In this document: positions 1 through 6,129 of the stretch, in pieces
Layout: each line of letters begins with the position of its first letter
How positions within the stretch are numbered: the first letter of the stretch is position 1
Assembly (NCBI GenBank): GCA_002491565.1
Contig: DKWE01000088.1
Span: 1 to 14,647 of the forward strand
DNA length: 14,647 nt
Direction: 5' to 3'
Source of the DNA: Lachnospiraceae bacterium UBA7160
GTDB taxonomy: Bacteria; Bacillota; Clostridia; Lachnospirales; Lachnospiraceae
Notes under the pieces: generated by a model
Told to the model about the DNA's origin: nothing
Databases searched by the model: none
Seen by the model: the letters and a program-made list of their open reading frames with translations, nothing else
Position numbers and translations under genes: made by a program

Positions 1-109
1 CTTGGCTTACTTTCACAGTAAAATCTGACCTGCTTTTGTAATAACAGAGGGGCCGGAGATTTTGCAGCGGATCGTAACGAGAACAAAGAACAATAAGGAG
101 AACAGAACA

Positions 110-1498
110 ATGGATTTTACGACTGTAAAAGAACTGTACCGCAATACCGACGCTTACGTTGGGAAGGAGATCACAGTGGGCGGCTGGGTGCGCAGCATCC
201 GGGATTCGAAGACCTTTGGCTTTATCGTGCTGCATGACGGCACATTTTTTGAGACACTTCAGGTAGTCTACTCTGACACACTGGAGAATTTCGCAGAGAT
301 CTGCCGTTTGAATGTCGGAGCGGCGATCATTGTGAAGGGACAGCTGGTGGCGACTCCGAACGCGAAGCAGCCATTTGAGATTCAGGCTTCCTCCGTGGAA
401 CTGGAGGGCGCGTCTACTCCGGATTATCCGATGCAGAAAAAGCGCCATTCTCTGGAATACCTGCGGACAGTACCGCATCTGCGCCCCCGCACGAATACGT
501 TCCAGGCAGTCTTCCGCGTGAGATCTCTGCTGGCATATGCGATCCACAAATTCTTTCAGGAGCGCGGCTTCGTCTATGTGCACACGCCGATTATCACTGG
601 CAGCGACTGTGAGGGTGCGGGAGAGATGTTCCAGGTGACGACGATGAACCTCGCGGATATTCCGAAAGATAAGGCTGGCCAGGTCGATTTTTCACAGGAT
701 TTCTTTGGGAAAATGACGAATCTGACAGTCAGCGGCCAGCTGGATGTCGAGACCTTTGCGCAGGCGTTCCGCAACGTGTACACCTTTGGGCCGACTTTCC
801 GCGCGGAAAATTCCAACACGGCGCGCCATGCGGCGGAGTTCTGGATGATCGAGCCGGAGATCTCCTTTGCGGATCTGCAGGATGATATGCGTCTTGCGGA
901 GGATATGATCAAGTATCTGATCCGCTATGTCCTGGAGAATGCACCGGAGGAGATGAACTTCTTCAATTCCTTTGTCGATAAGGGGCTGATCGAGCGTTTG
1001 AATCATGTGCTGGATTCGGAGTTCGGCCATGTGACCTACACGGAAGCGATCGAGATTCTGGAGAAACACAATGATAAGTTTGAGTATAAGGTGTCCTGGG
1101 GCTGTGATCTGCAGACAGAGCATGAGCGCTATCTGACGGAGCAGGTATACAAGCGTCCGCTGTTCGTGACGGATTATCCGAAGGAGATCAAGGCGTTCTA
1201 TATGAAGATGAATGAGGATGGAAAGACCGTGGCGGCGATGGACTGCCTCGTGCCGGGGATCGGTGAGATCATCGGCGGCAGCCAGCGTGAGGATGATTTT
1301 GACAAGCTGGCGGCGCGCATCCGGGAGCTTGGAATGAAGGAAGAGGACTATCGGTACTATATGGATCTCAGAAAATATGGTTCGACCCGTCATGCAGGGT
1401 TCGGGCTTGGCTTTGAGCGCTGCGTCATGTATCTGACCGGCATGTCCAACATCCGCGACGTACTTCCGTATCCGCGTACAGTGGGCAACTGCGAATAA
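110..1498 (+). CDS. asnS: Asparaginyl-tRNA synthetase
   Basis: This cytoplasmic class II aminoacyl-tRNA synthetase charges tRNA-Asn with asparagine using ATP. The 462-residue product is the usual length for bacterial AsnRS. An N-terminal OB-fold anticodon-binding domain lies at about residues 20-100 (ITVGGWVRSIRDSK). The class II catalytic core follows, with motif 2 around FRAEN (residues 230-234) and HAAEFWMIEPE (240-250). Motif 3 is GFGLGFERCVMYLTG (430-444), followed by the C-terminal NIRDVLPYPRTVGN. The aspartyl enzyme has different motif-2 surroundings and a large insertion domain, so AsnRS is the better call. I chose ATG 110 because AAGGAG (95-100) lies 9 nt upstream and the protein then begins at the normal OB-fold lead-in. 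An in-frame TTG at 62 adds a basic tail without a ribosome binding site. The gene ends about 120 nt before the VanR-like regulator without a clear terminator, so read-through is possible. Confidence 0.97.
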   Translation: MDFTTVKELYRNTDAYVGKEITVGGWVRSIRDSKTFGFIVLHDGTFFETLQVVYSDTLENFAEICRLNVGAAIIVKGQLVATPNAKQPFEIQASSVELEGASTPDYPMQKKRHSLEYLRTVPHLRPRTNTFQAVFRVRSLLAYAIHKFFQERGFVYVHTPIITGSDCEGAGEMFQVTTMNLADIPKDKAGQVDFSQDFFGKMTNLTVSGQLDVETFAQAFRNVYTFGPTFRAENSNTARHAAEFWMIEPEISFADLQDDMRLAEDMIKYLIRYVLENAPEEMNFFNSFVDKGLIERLNHVLDSEFGHVTYTEAIEILEKHNDKFEYKVSWGCDLQTEHERYLTEQVYKRPLFVTDYPKEIKAFYMKMNEDGKTVAAMDCLVPGIGEIIGGSQREDDFDKLAARIRELGMKEEDYRYYMDLRKYGSTRHAGFGLGFERCVMYLTGMSNIRDVLPYPRTVGNCE

Positions 1499-1570
1499 GC
1501 TTCGGGCGGCACCCGGCTGGCGGAGATGAAAGGGCAGCGGACGGTGTCTGGACTGCGCAAGGAACTGGCG

Positions 1571-1585
1571 GCAGGCGCTGCCTGC
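1571..1585 (+). other. GC-rich hairpin between asnS and the VanR-like gene
   Basis: GCAGGC (1571-1576) pairs perfectly with GCCTGC (1580-1585) across a three-base loop. CGGCAG (1569-1574) could instead pair with CTGCCG (1585-1590). There is no T-tract, so it is not a standard intrinsic terminator. It sits just upstream of the regulator's ribosome binding site (GGAG, 1607-1610) and could dampen read-through from asnS or stabilise a cut message. The structure is seen by eye; the function is unknown. Confidence 0.35.
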
Positions 1586-1617
1586 TGCCGGATAAGAATT
1601 TGGGTCGGAGAAGATGG

Positions 1618-2313
1618 ATGAGTGACAGAATACTGGTATTGGATGATGAAAAGGAGATTGCAGAGGTCATAGCTCTGTACCTCCGCAATGAAGGCTATGA
1701 GGTAGAGCTCGCGTTTACCGGGCGGGAAGCGCTTCGGAAGATTGAGGCGGCGCCGCCGGATCTTGCGCTGCTCGATGTGATGCTGCCGGATATCGAGGGC
1801 TTCCGCGTGCTGCGGCTCATCCGGGAAAAGTACAAGTTTCCGGTGATTATGCTGACAGCAAAGACAGAATATACAGACAAGATTACGGGGCTCACGCTCG
1901 GCGCGGATGACTACATTGCGAAGCCATTCAACCCGCTCGAGCTGGTCGCACGGGTCAAGGCGCAGCTTCGCCGCTATACGAAATACAATGACGGGCCGAA
2001 GCAGCAGGAGAATCTGATTGATTTTGCAGGGCTGGTGATGAACCGCGAGACGCACGAGTGTACCTTTAATGAGAAAGAGCTGACGCTGACGCCGATTGAG
2101 TTCGACATCTTGTGGCTTCTGTGTGAGAACCGTGGGAAGGTGATCAGCTCCGAGCAGTTGTTTGAACAGATCTGGAAGGAAAAGTACTTTAAAAACAGCA
2201 ACAATACGGTGATGGTGCATATCCGCCATCTGCGCGAGAAGATGGGCGACGGCAGGCGGAAGAGCGATTTCATCAAAACGGTCTGGGGAGTAGGGTACAA
2301 GATTGAAAAATAA
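1618..2313 (+). CDS. VanR-like OmpR-family response regulator
   Basis: This is a cytoplasmic two-component transcription factor of 231 residues, the normal OmpR/PhoB length. The receiver domain (residues 1-120) has the acidic pair D9/D10, phospho-acceptor D53 (LLDVMLPD), T80 and K102 (IAKPFNPLEL). The C-terminal winged helix (about 130-231) ends in the family signature TVWGVGYKIEK. The sequence style matches the VanR subgroup, and the partner downstream is VanS-like. I chose ATG 1618 because GGAG (1607-1610) is 8 nt upstream; the in-frame TTG at 1600 lacks a ribosome binding site. The last 11 nt overlap the kinase gene, which implies translational coupling. No vanH, vanA/B/D or vanX genes are in the window, so glycopeptide resistance should not be inferred. 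An envelope-stress or cell-wall role is more likely. Confidence 0.93.
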   Translation: MSDRILVLDDEKEIAEVIALYLRNEGYEVELAFTGREALRKIEAAPPDLALLDVMLPDIEGFRVLRLIREKYKFPVIMLTAKTEYTDKITGLTLGADDYIAKPFNPLELVARVKAQLRRYTKYNDGPKQQENLIDFAGLVMNRETHECTFNEKELTLTPIEFDILWLLCENRGKVISSEQLFEQIWKEKYFKNSNNTVMVHIRHLREKMGDGRRKSDFIKTVWGVGYKIEK

Positions 2314-3475
2314 TTATCGGAGGCTGAAGCGGACGATCCTGCTGCGCACGCTGCTGATCGCGCTGCTGGCCGCGGCAGTCGGTTACGGGCTGCTTACATT
2401 TGTCGTAGACGGGGTATTCCAGGACGCATTCGCGGAGCTTTTTGTAAAGATAGTGATGGGCATAACCCGGAAAGATTACGGGGAGGCTTCGCATATCTAC
2501 TTTATGGTTTTTACGCGGAACAAAGTGCTCTGGGTAGCGATTGAGTTCTGCGTGCTGTTTATTCTTTTCTTCTATATTGCGGTCGGGCGGATGACAAGGT
2601 ATCTGAATCAGATCAGCGACGCGCTGGAGAAGGTAGTCGGCGGATCGGAGGAGCCTGTCGTGCTGCCGGTAGAACTGACGCCGATGGCGGAGACGATCGC
2701 CGCACTAAAGACTGAGCTGACGCGCCGCGAACAGGAAGCTGCGATGAGTGAGAAGAAAAAGAATGAGCTGGTGGCATACCTTGCACATGATCTGAAGACA
2801 CCGCTGACCTCGGTTGTGGCATATCTGACCATGCTCGACGAGCATCCGGATATGGAGCAGGAGGAACGGGAAAAATATACACACATCACACTGGAAAAGG
2901 CCTTCCGCCTGGAAGAGTTGATCAATGAATTTTTTGACATTACACGGTTCAATCTGCAGGATTTTGTATTGGAAAAGAAGGAAATGAATCTCTCAGTTTT
3001 CCTGGAACAGATTGCAGATGAGAGCTATGGGATGCTGCAGGAGAAGGGCATGACCTGTGCGGTGGACGTGGAGGACGATTTGGTGGTCTGGGGGGACACG
3101 GATAAGCTGGCGCGTGTATTTGACAACCTGCTGCGCAATGCGGCAGCTTACGGCTATGAGAATACGCAGATTCTGATTCAGGCCCGCGGCGGACACGGGC
3201 GCATCACCATTATATTCACCAATGAGGGGCCACAGATTCCGCAGAAGAAGCTGGAAATGATTTTTGAGCGGTTTTACCGTGTGGATGACGCGCGGTCGAG
3301 CCATACCGGCGGTGCGGGGCTTGGACTTGCGATTGCAAAGCAGGTCGTGGGGCTGCACGGCGGCACGATTTCCGCGACCAGTGATAGCCGGAATGTGCGG
3401 TTTATCGTGACGCTGCCATCGGATCCGCCGGATGCAGGGCGCGGTGCACGCAGGCGGAAGCGCACAGGAAAATGA
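2303..3475 (+). CDS. VanS-like sensor histidine kinase
   Basis: This membrane sensor kinase of 390 residues is presumably the partner of the regulator it overlaps. A basic N-terminus is followed by TM1 (about 12-36), a short extracytoplasmic loop (about 37-73), TM2 (about 74-95) and a HAMP/coiled linker (about 96-150). The H-box is VAYLAHDLKTPLTS with H162. The N-box is DNLLRNAAAY (N275/N279), the F-box FERFYRVDDARSS (321-333) and the G-box GGAGLGLAIAK (336-346). The H-box, EFFDITRFNLQ and ARSS.TGGAGLGLAIAK segments closely resemble VanS from enterococcal glycopeptide-resistance loci as I recall it. The start is TTG at 2303, inside the regulator's last codons, with AGGG (2292-2295) upstream; no better ATG exists before TM1. 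The short loop suits sensing of lipids or nearby membrane partners. The C-terminus ends in a basic tail (RRRKRTGK). Confidence 0.93.
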   Translation: MKNNYRRLKRTILLRTLLIALLAAAVGYGLLTFVVDGVFQDAFAELFVKIVMGITRKDYGEASHIYFMVFTRNKVLWVAIEFCVLFILFFYIAVGRMTRYLNQISDALEKVVGGSEEPVVLPVELTPMAETIAALKTELTRREQEAAMSEKKKNELVAYLAHDLKTPLTSVVAYLTMLDEHPDMEQEEREKYTHITLEKAFRLEELINEFFDITRFNLQDFVLEKKEMNLSVFLEQIADESYGMLQEKGMTCAVDVEDDLVVWGDTDKLARVFDNLLRNAAAYGYENTQILIQARGGHGRITIIFTNEGPQIPQKKLEMIFERFYRVDDARSSHTGGAGLGLAIAKQVVGLHGGTISATSDSRNVRFIVTLPSDPPDAGRGARRRKRTGK

Positions 3476-3635
3476 ACGGCTGGCGCAGGGAGTACCCGCA
3501 GGGGAAAGTGTATTGCAGGTGGGACAGCTGTTCCTCTGCCGGGATCAGGCATAGATAATAAGTTTGACAGATAGTACATGTACAGACAACCCGGAGGCGC
3601 GCAGCGCTGCCGGAGGTAAGATTGGGGGCTGCAGG
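3476..3635 (+). other. Intergenic region with two perfect palindromes before the sortase gene
   Basis: This 160-nt gap contains a perfect 10-bp palindrome GTACATGTAC (3574-3583) and another, GCAGCGCTGC (3601-3610). CCGGAGG occurs twice (3591-3597 and 3610-3616). TTGACA (3564-3569) matches a consensus -35 element exactly, but nothing resembling a -10 hexamer lies 16-18 nt downstream. The first palindrome follows that TTGACA by only 4 nt and could be an operator. I see no convincing complete promoter, and no gene fits here. Confidence 0.3.
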
Positions 3636-4631
3636 ATGAAAGAATCGAGAAGAGACAGAAACGATTCCTATTATTATGAGACGCGGGATGGACGGAGACG
3701 GGAGGAAAAGAGGGGAAGGACCTTCGGGGATGTACTCCGGTTTCTTCTGATGCTCATTGCACTTGGCGTATTTCTTTATTCCGCATGGATGCTGTATGGA
3801 TTTTATAAGGAATACAAGAAGGGCTCGGACGAATACGACAATCTGGAGAGCAGCTACACAGTCAGCAAGGACGATGAGAACGAGAGCGAGAATTTTGATG
3901 CTCTGGAGGATGATCTGATCATTCAGAGGCTGGAGCAAATCCGTAAAGATGGAAAGAAAGCGGAGTTTGAGGAGGTTGTCCCGTCACAGTCGGTCGGTGG
4001 CCGTGAGGTGAAGGAGGTCGTGGAGAACGGCAAACAGGTAACGCTTCCTGTGATGACGAATCCGATTAATTTTGACGAACTTCTGGAGGTCAATGACGAT
4101 ATTGTCGGATGGCTTAAGGTTCGCGCGCTGGACATTTCCTATCCGGTGGTACAGGGGGAAGATAACGACTTTTATCTGCACCGGACGTTTGAGAAGACAG
4201 ATAACTTTGCGGGCTGCCTGTTCATGAATTATACAAATCGCAGGGATCTCACGGATCAGAATACGATTATTTATGGGCACAACATGAAGAATGGCTCGAT
4301 GTTCGGCAAGCTGAAGAATTTTAATGATGAAGAGGTTTTCAATAAGAGCAAATTCTTTTGGATTTTCACGCCGGACCTGATCTACCAGTACCGGATTTTC
4401 TCCGCCGGGATCGTGAGCACGACCGGGAATGCGTACAATATTTCCTTCACAGATGAGGATTACGAGGAGTTCATTGCGGATGCTTTTGAGCGGTCGGTAG
4501 TGGATAATAAAAATGTCGAGGTGACGACGGAGGATCGTGTCGTAACGCTGTCGACCTGTACCGGCGATTATTCTACCCGGTTCGTTGTGGTAGGCAAGCT
4601 GGCGCAGATTTACGCGGCAAAGAATAAATGA
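3636..4631 (+). CDS. srtB: Class B sortase, membrane-anchored transpeptidase
   Basis: Sortases cut a C-terminal sorting motif in exported proteins and attach them to the cell wall or to pili. The 331-residue product has a very basic N-terminus (residues 1-30), a single membrane segment (about 31-55) and a long, acidic, probably extended linker (about 60-140). The sortase fold follows (about 145-328). Catalytic residues are visible: H215 in IIYGHNMKNGSMFG, C308 in VTLSTCTGD and R315 in STRFVVVG. The TLSTC motif and the order of segments fit class B. I chose ATG 3636 because a purine-rich GGGGG (3624-3628) is just upstream. The in-frame TTG at 3564 would add an unlikely N-terminus and coincides with the TTGACA hexamer. 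No protein with a sorting signal (NPQTN- or LPXTG-like) is encoded in the window, so the substrate is unknown. Its position after the VanRS-like genes suggests co-regulation. Confidence 0.92.
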   Translation: MKESRRDRNDSYYYETRDGRRREEKRGRTFGDVLRFLLMLIALGVFLYSAWMLYGFYKEYKKGSDEYDNLESSYTVSKDDENESENFDALEDDLIIQRLEQIRKDGKKAEFEEVVPSQSVGGREVKEVVENGKQVTLPVMTNPINFDELLEVNDDIVGWLKVRALDISYPVVQGEDNDFYLHRTFEKTDNFAGCLFMNYTNRRDLTDQNTIIYGHNMKNGSMFGKLKNFNDEEVFNKSKFFWIFTPDLIYQYRIFSAGIVSTTGNAYNISFTDEDYEEFIADAFERSVVDNKNVEVTTEDRVVTLSTCTGDYSTRFVVVGKLAQIYAAKNK

Positions 4632-4670
4632 GCTGGGCGTTATTTATGAAATAGTACACAGGCTGCAGAG

Positions 4671-4780
4671 AGCGAGTGTGAGAAGTTCACGGTATCGGCT
4701 GGGATAGCAGCAGCGGGTGCTCGGGTGTACCGATGAGGACAGAGACGGTGGGAGGTTTACTGTGCTGAGTGGGATAGCGG
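4671..4780 (+). repeat. Degenerate direct repeat, about 40 nt, period 70
   Basis: Positions 4671-4710 and 4741-4780 align without gaps at 27 of 40 bases. The best-matching block is GGGATAGC (4701-4708 and 4771-4778). The pair lies in the 204-nt gap between the sortase and sirtuin genes. No third copy is evident. It may be a decayed duplication or chance. I see no promoter or terminator with confidence in this gap. Confidence 0.25.
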
Positions 4781-4835
4781 CTGTATCAGTGGGAACAGCG
4801 GACTGCATGGATGGCAAGGGGAAAGGAGCATTGGT

Positions 4836-5555
4836 ATGGAGGAGAACAGAGAGAAGCTGCAGGAAATCATAGACGAGTGCGAAAGAATGGTGTTCTTTGG
4901 AGGCGCAGGAGTTTCGACGGAGAGCGGAATTCCAGATTTTCGGAGCGTGGACGGTCTGTACCATATGAAGTATGACTATCCGCCGGAGACGATTCTGAGT
5001 CACACGTTTTTTATGAGAAATCCAAAGGAATTTTACCGCTTCTATAAGGATAAAATGCTGGCGCTCGATGCGCAGCCGAACGCCGCGCACCGGAAGCTGG
5101 CGGAGCTGGAGCAGAAGGGCAAGCTGCGGGCGGTTGTCACGCAGAATATTGACGGCCTGCATCAGAAAGCCGGGAGCAGGACCGTGCTGGAGCTGCACGG
5201 CAGCGTACACCGCAACTACTGTCAGCGGTGCGGCAAGTTCTATGACGCGGAATATATACAGAAAAGTGAAGGGGACGTTCCGCGCTGTACCTGCGGCGGC
5301 ATGATCAAGCCGGATGTCGTGCTCTACGAGGAAGGGCTGGATCAGAAGACCATCCGCGATTCGATCCGCTACATTTCTGAGGCGGACGCGCTGATCATTG
5401 GCGGCACCTCGCTGGCGGTTTATCCGGCGGCGAGCCTGATCGATTACTTCCAGGGCAAATATCTGGTTGTGATCAACAAGTCCCCGACGCCGCGCGACCG
5501 CAATGCAGATCTGCTCATTTCGGACAGCATCGGAGAAGTGCTTGGCGCGGTTTGA
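4836..5555 (+). CDS. cobB: Sir2-family NAD-dependent protein deacylase
   Basis: The product removes acyl groups from protein lysines using NAD+, releasing nicotinamide and O-acyl-ADP-ribose in the cytoplasm. It has 239 residues, typical of bacterial sirtuins. The NAD-binding motif is GAGVSTESGIPDFRS (23-37). QNIDGLHQKAG spans 103-113, the catalytic histidine is H121 (ELHGSV), and GGTSLAVYPA (189-198) lies in the Rossmann part. A structural zinc site is formed by C129-x2-C132 and C151-x-C153, the last pair unusually close. The overall pattern resembles the Thermotoga Sir2 (class U) type. I do not see the Tyr-x-x-Arg pair used by desuccinylating class III sirtuins at the expected site, so deacetylation is favoured. 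ATG 4836 has AAAGGAG (4822-4828) 7 nt upstream. It is 204 nt after the sortase gene and is followed closely by the DUF951 gene, possibly as an operon. Confidence 0.94.
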   Translation: MEENREKLQEIIDECERMVFFGGAGVSTESGIPDFRSVDGLYHMKYDYPPETILSHTFFMRNPKEFYRFYKDKMLALDAQPNAAHRKLAELEQKGKLRAVVTQNIDGLHQKAGSRTVLELHGSVHRNYCQRCGKFYDAEYIQKSEGDVPRCTCGGMIKPDVVLYEEGLDQKTIRDSIRYISEADALIIGGTSLAVYPAASLIDYFQGKYLVVINKSPTPRDRNADLLISDSIGEVLGAV

Positions 5556-5629
5556 GCGCTTACGGCGAAGTTTTATATGAAGGTTTTTGTTTTCGGTTAT
5601 CCGGGTTAAGAGCAAGGGAGGGCAAGCCC

Positions 5630-5833
5630 ATGACCTATGAAGTTGGCGACATTGTAAAGCTTAAGAAACCGCATCCCTGCGGAAGTCAGGAGTGGGAGAT
5701 CCTGCGTGTCGGCGCAGACTTTCGCCTCAAGTGTATGGGCTGCGCTCACCAGATCATGGTGCCGCGCCGCCTGGTCGAAAAAAATACGCGCGGCCTGCAC
5801 GCCCCGGACGGGACGGATAAGACGCGGGGTTAA
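5630..5833 (+). CDS. DUF951 family small zinc-ribbon-like protein
   Basis: This 67-residue protein matches the DUF951 family (Bacillus YyzM-like) as I know it. Hallmarks are the N-terminal YEVGDIVKLKKPHPCGSQEW, then a WEILRVGADFRLKC segment and CMGCAHQIMVPR. The cysteines are C17, C35 and C38, a probable metal-binding set although a fourth ligand is not obvious. The C-terminal tail (51-67) is short and charged. Function is unknown for the family; the fold resembles a small SH3-like/zinc-ribbon nucleic-acid binder, which is inference. ATG 5630 has AGGGAGG (5615-5621) at 8 nt. The reading frame stays open upstream to 5552, but without a ribosome binding site and without family similarity. It lies 74 nt after the sirtuin stop and probably shares its transcript. 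Confidence 0.88.
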   Translation: MTYEVGDIVKLKKPHPCGSQEWEILRVGADFRLKCMGCAHQIMVPRRLVEKNTRGLHAPDGTDKTRG

Positions 5834-5931
5834 ACAAATTACACAGAGAGCAAAGGAAAAGCCCTTTGCCAGTACATGTTCGTCAAATAGCCAGACCTGT
5901 CACGCAGAATGCTTTTCCAGGTGTGCAGATG

Positions 5932-5968
5932 AAAAATGTCAGCGTATCGGATTGCGCTGAGACTTTTT
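5932..5968 (+). terminator. Probable intrinsic terminator after the DUF951 gene
   Basis: TCAGCG (5939-5944) pairs with CGCTGA (5955-5960) across a 10-nt loop. The alternative register GTC-AGCG with CGCT-GA-GAC extends the stem. The A5 tract (5932-5936) can pair with the T5 tract (5964-5968). The T5 run follows the stem within three bases, as in intrinsic terminators, although the run is short. Its place about 100 nt after the DUF951 stop fits the end of the sirtuin-DUF951 unit. Confidence 0.5.
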
Positions 5969-5988
5969 GATCCTGGAAGCCGGGAAAG

Positions 5989-6016
5989 CAGACAGGTAAT
6001 CAGGGATAGCTGTTTG
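5989..6016 (+). promoter_or_regulatory. Candidate antiterminator stem
   Basis: CAGACAG (5989-5995) can pair over all seven positions, one of them a G-T pair, with CTGTTTG (6010-6016) around a 14-nt loop. The right arm is the same segment that forms the left arm of the downstream terminator-like hairpin (6008-6044), so the two cannot form together. This is the layout of an attenuator, but the ligand or factor is unknown and the folding was done by hand. Confidence 0.3.
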
Positions 6017-6050
6017 AGATCCTTTATGCTGGCACAGACGGGCTTTTTTT
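6008..6050 (+). terminator. Terminator-like hairpin with T7 run upstream of the YesM-like kinase
   Basis: AGCTGTTTG (6008-6016) pairs with CAGACGGGCT (6035-6044), giving nine pairs with one bulged G (6041) and two G-T pairs. An uninterrupted T run (6044-6050) follows directly, as expected for intrinsic termination. The loop of 18 nt is rather large. Because it lies about 80 nt before the kinase start on the same strand, it may act as an attenuator rather than only as the end of the previous unit. Confidence 0.45.
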
Positions 6051-6129
6051 ATATAAAGGAGCAAATTCCGAAGATTCTGTGGTGGAGAATCATCAGGAAT
6101 CGTTTGCGGGTGAGAAAGAGGGCCAGGAT

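Larger units (their letters stand above)
5834..6129 (+). other. 296-nt structured intergenic/leader region before the YesM-like kinase
   Basis: No gene fits this stretch. It contains several stems found by eye. One is GCAAAGG/CCTTTGC (5850-5856 with 5863-5869). It competes with GGAAAAGC/GCTTTTCC (5855-5862 with 5911-5918). A terminator-like hairpin lies at 5932-5968. CAGACAG/CTGTTTG (5989-5995 with 6010-6016) excludes a second terminator-like hairpin at 6008-6050. A further inverted repeat is TCCTTTAT/ATAAAGGA (6020-6027 with 6053-6060). I found no convincing promoter. The left part may be the 3' end of the sirtuin-DUF951 transcript and the right part a leader of the kinase operon. It matches no riboswitch class I can recognise. 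Confidence 0.45.

Noticed and set aside
1390..2229. Minus-strand open frame of 279 codons opposite asnS and the VanR-like gene
   Set aside because: It spans two genes with clear motifs on the + strand; its translation is compositionally odd and shows no recognisable domain.
1600..2313. Upstream TTG start for the VanR-like regulator
   Set aside because: ATG 1618 has a better placed GGAG and gives the normal receiver N-terminus.
1618..3475. A vancomycin-resistance cluster
   Set aside because: Only regulator and kinase resemble Van proteins; no ligase, dehydrogenase or dipeptidase genes are in the window.
3564..3592. Complete sigma-A promoter starting at TTGACA before the sortase gene
   Set aside because: The -35 match is perfect, but no acceptable -10 sequence exists at 16-18 nt spacing, so I only note the hexamer.
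4644..5615. Long open frame on the minus strand (323 codons) opposite the sirtuin gene
   Set aside because: It is the shadow of a well-supported sirtuin gene on the + strand. Its translation is rich in arginine, leucine and histidine without domain motifs, and it shows no family similarity.
5850..5869. Hairpin just after the DUF951 gene as an intrinsic terminator
   Set aside because: The 7-bp stem is real, but no T-tract follows; the hairpin at 5932-5968 with a T5 run is a better candidate.
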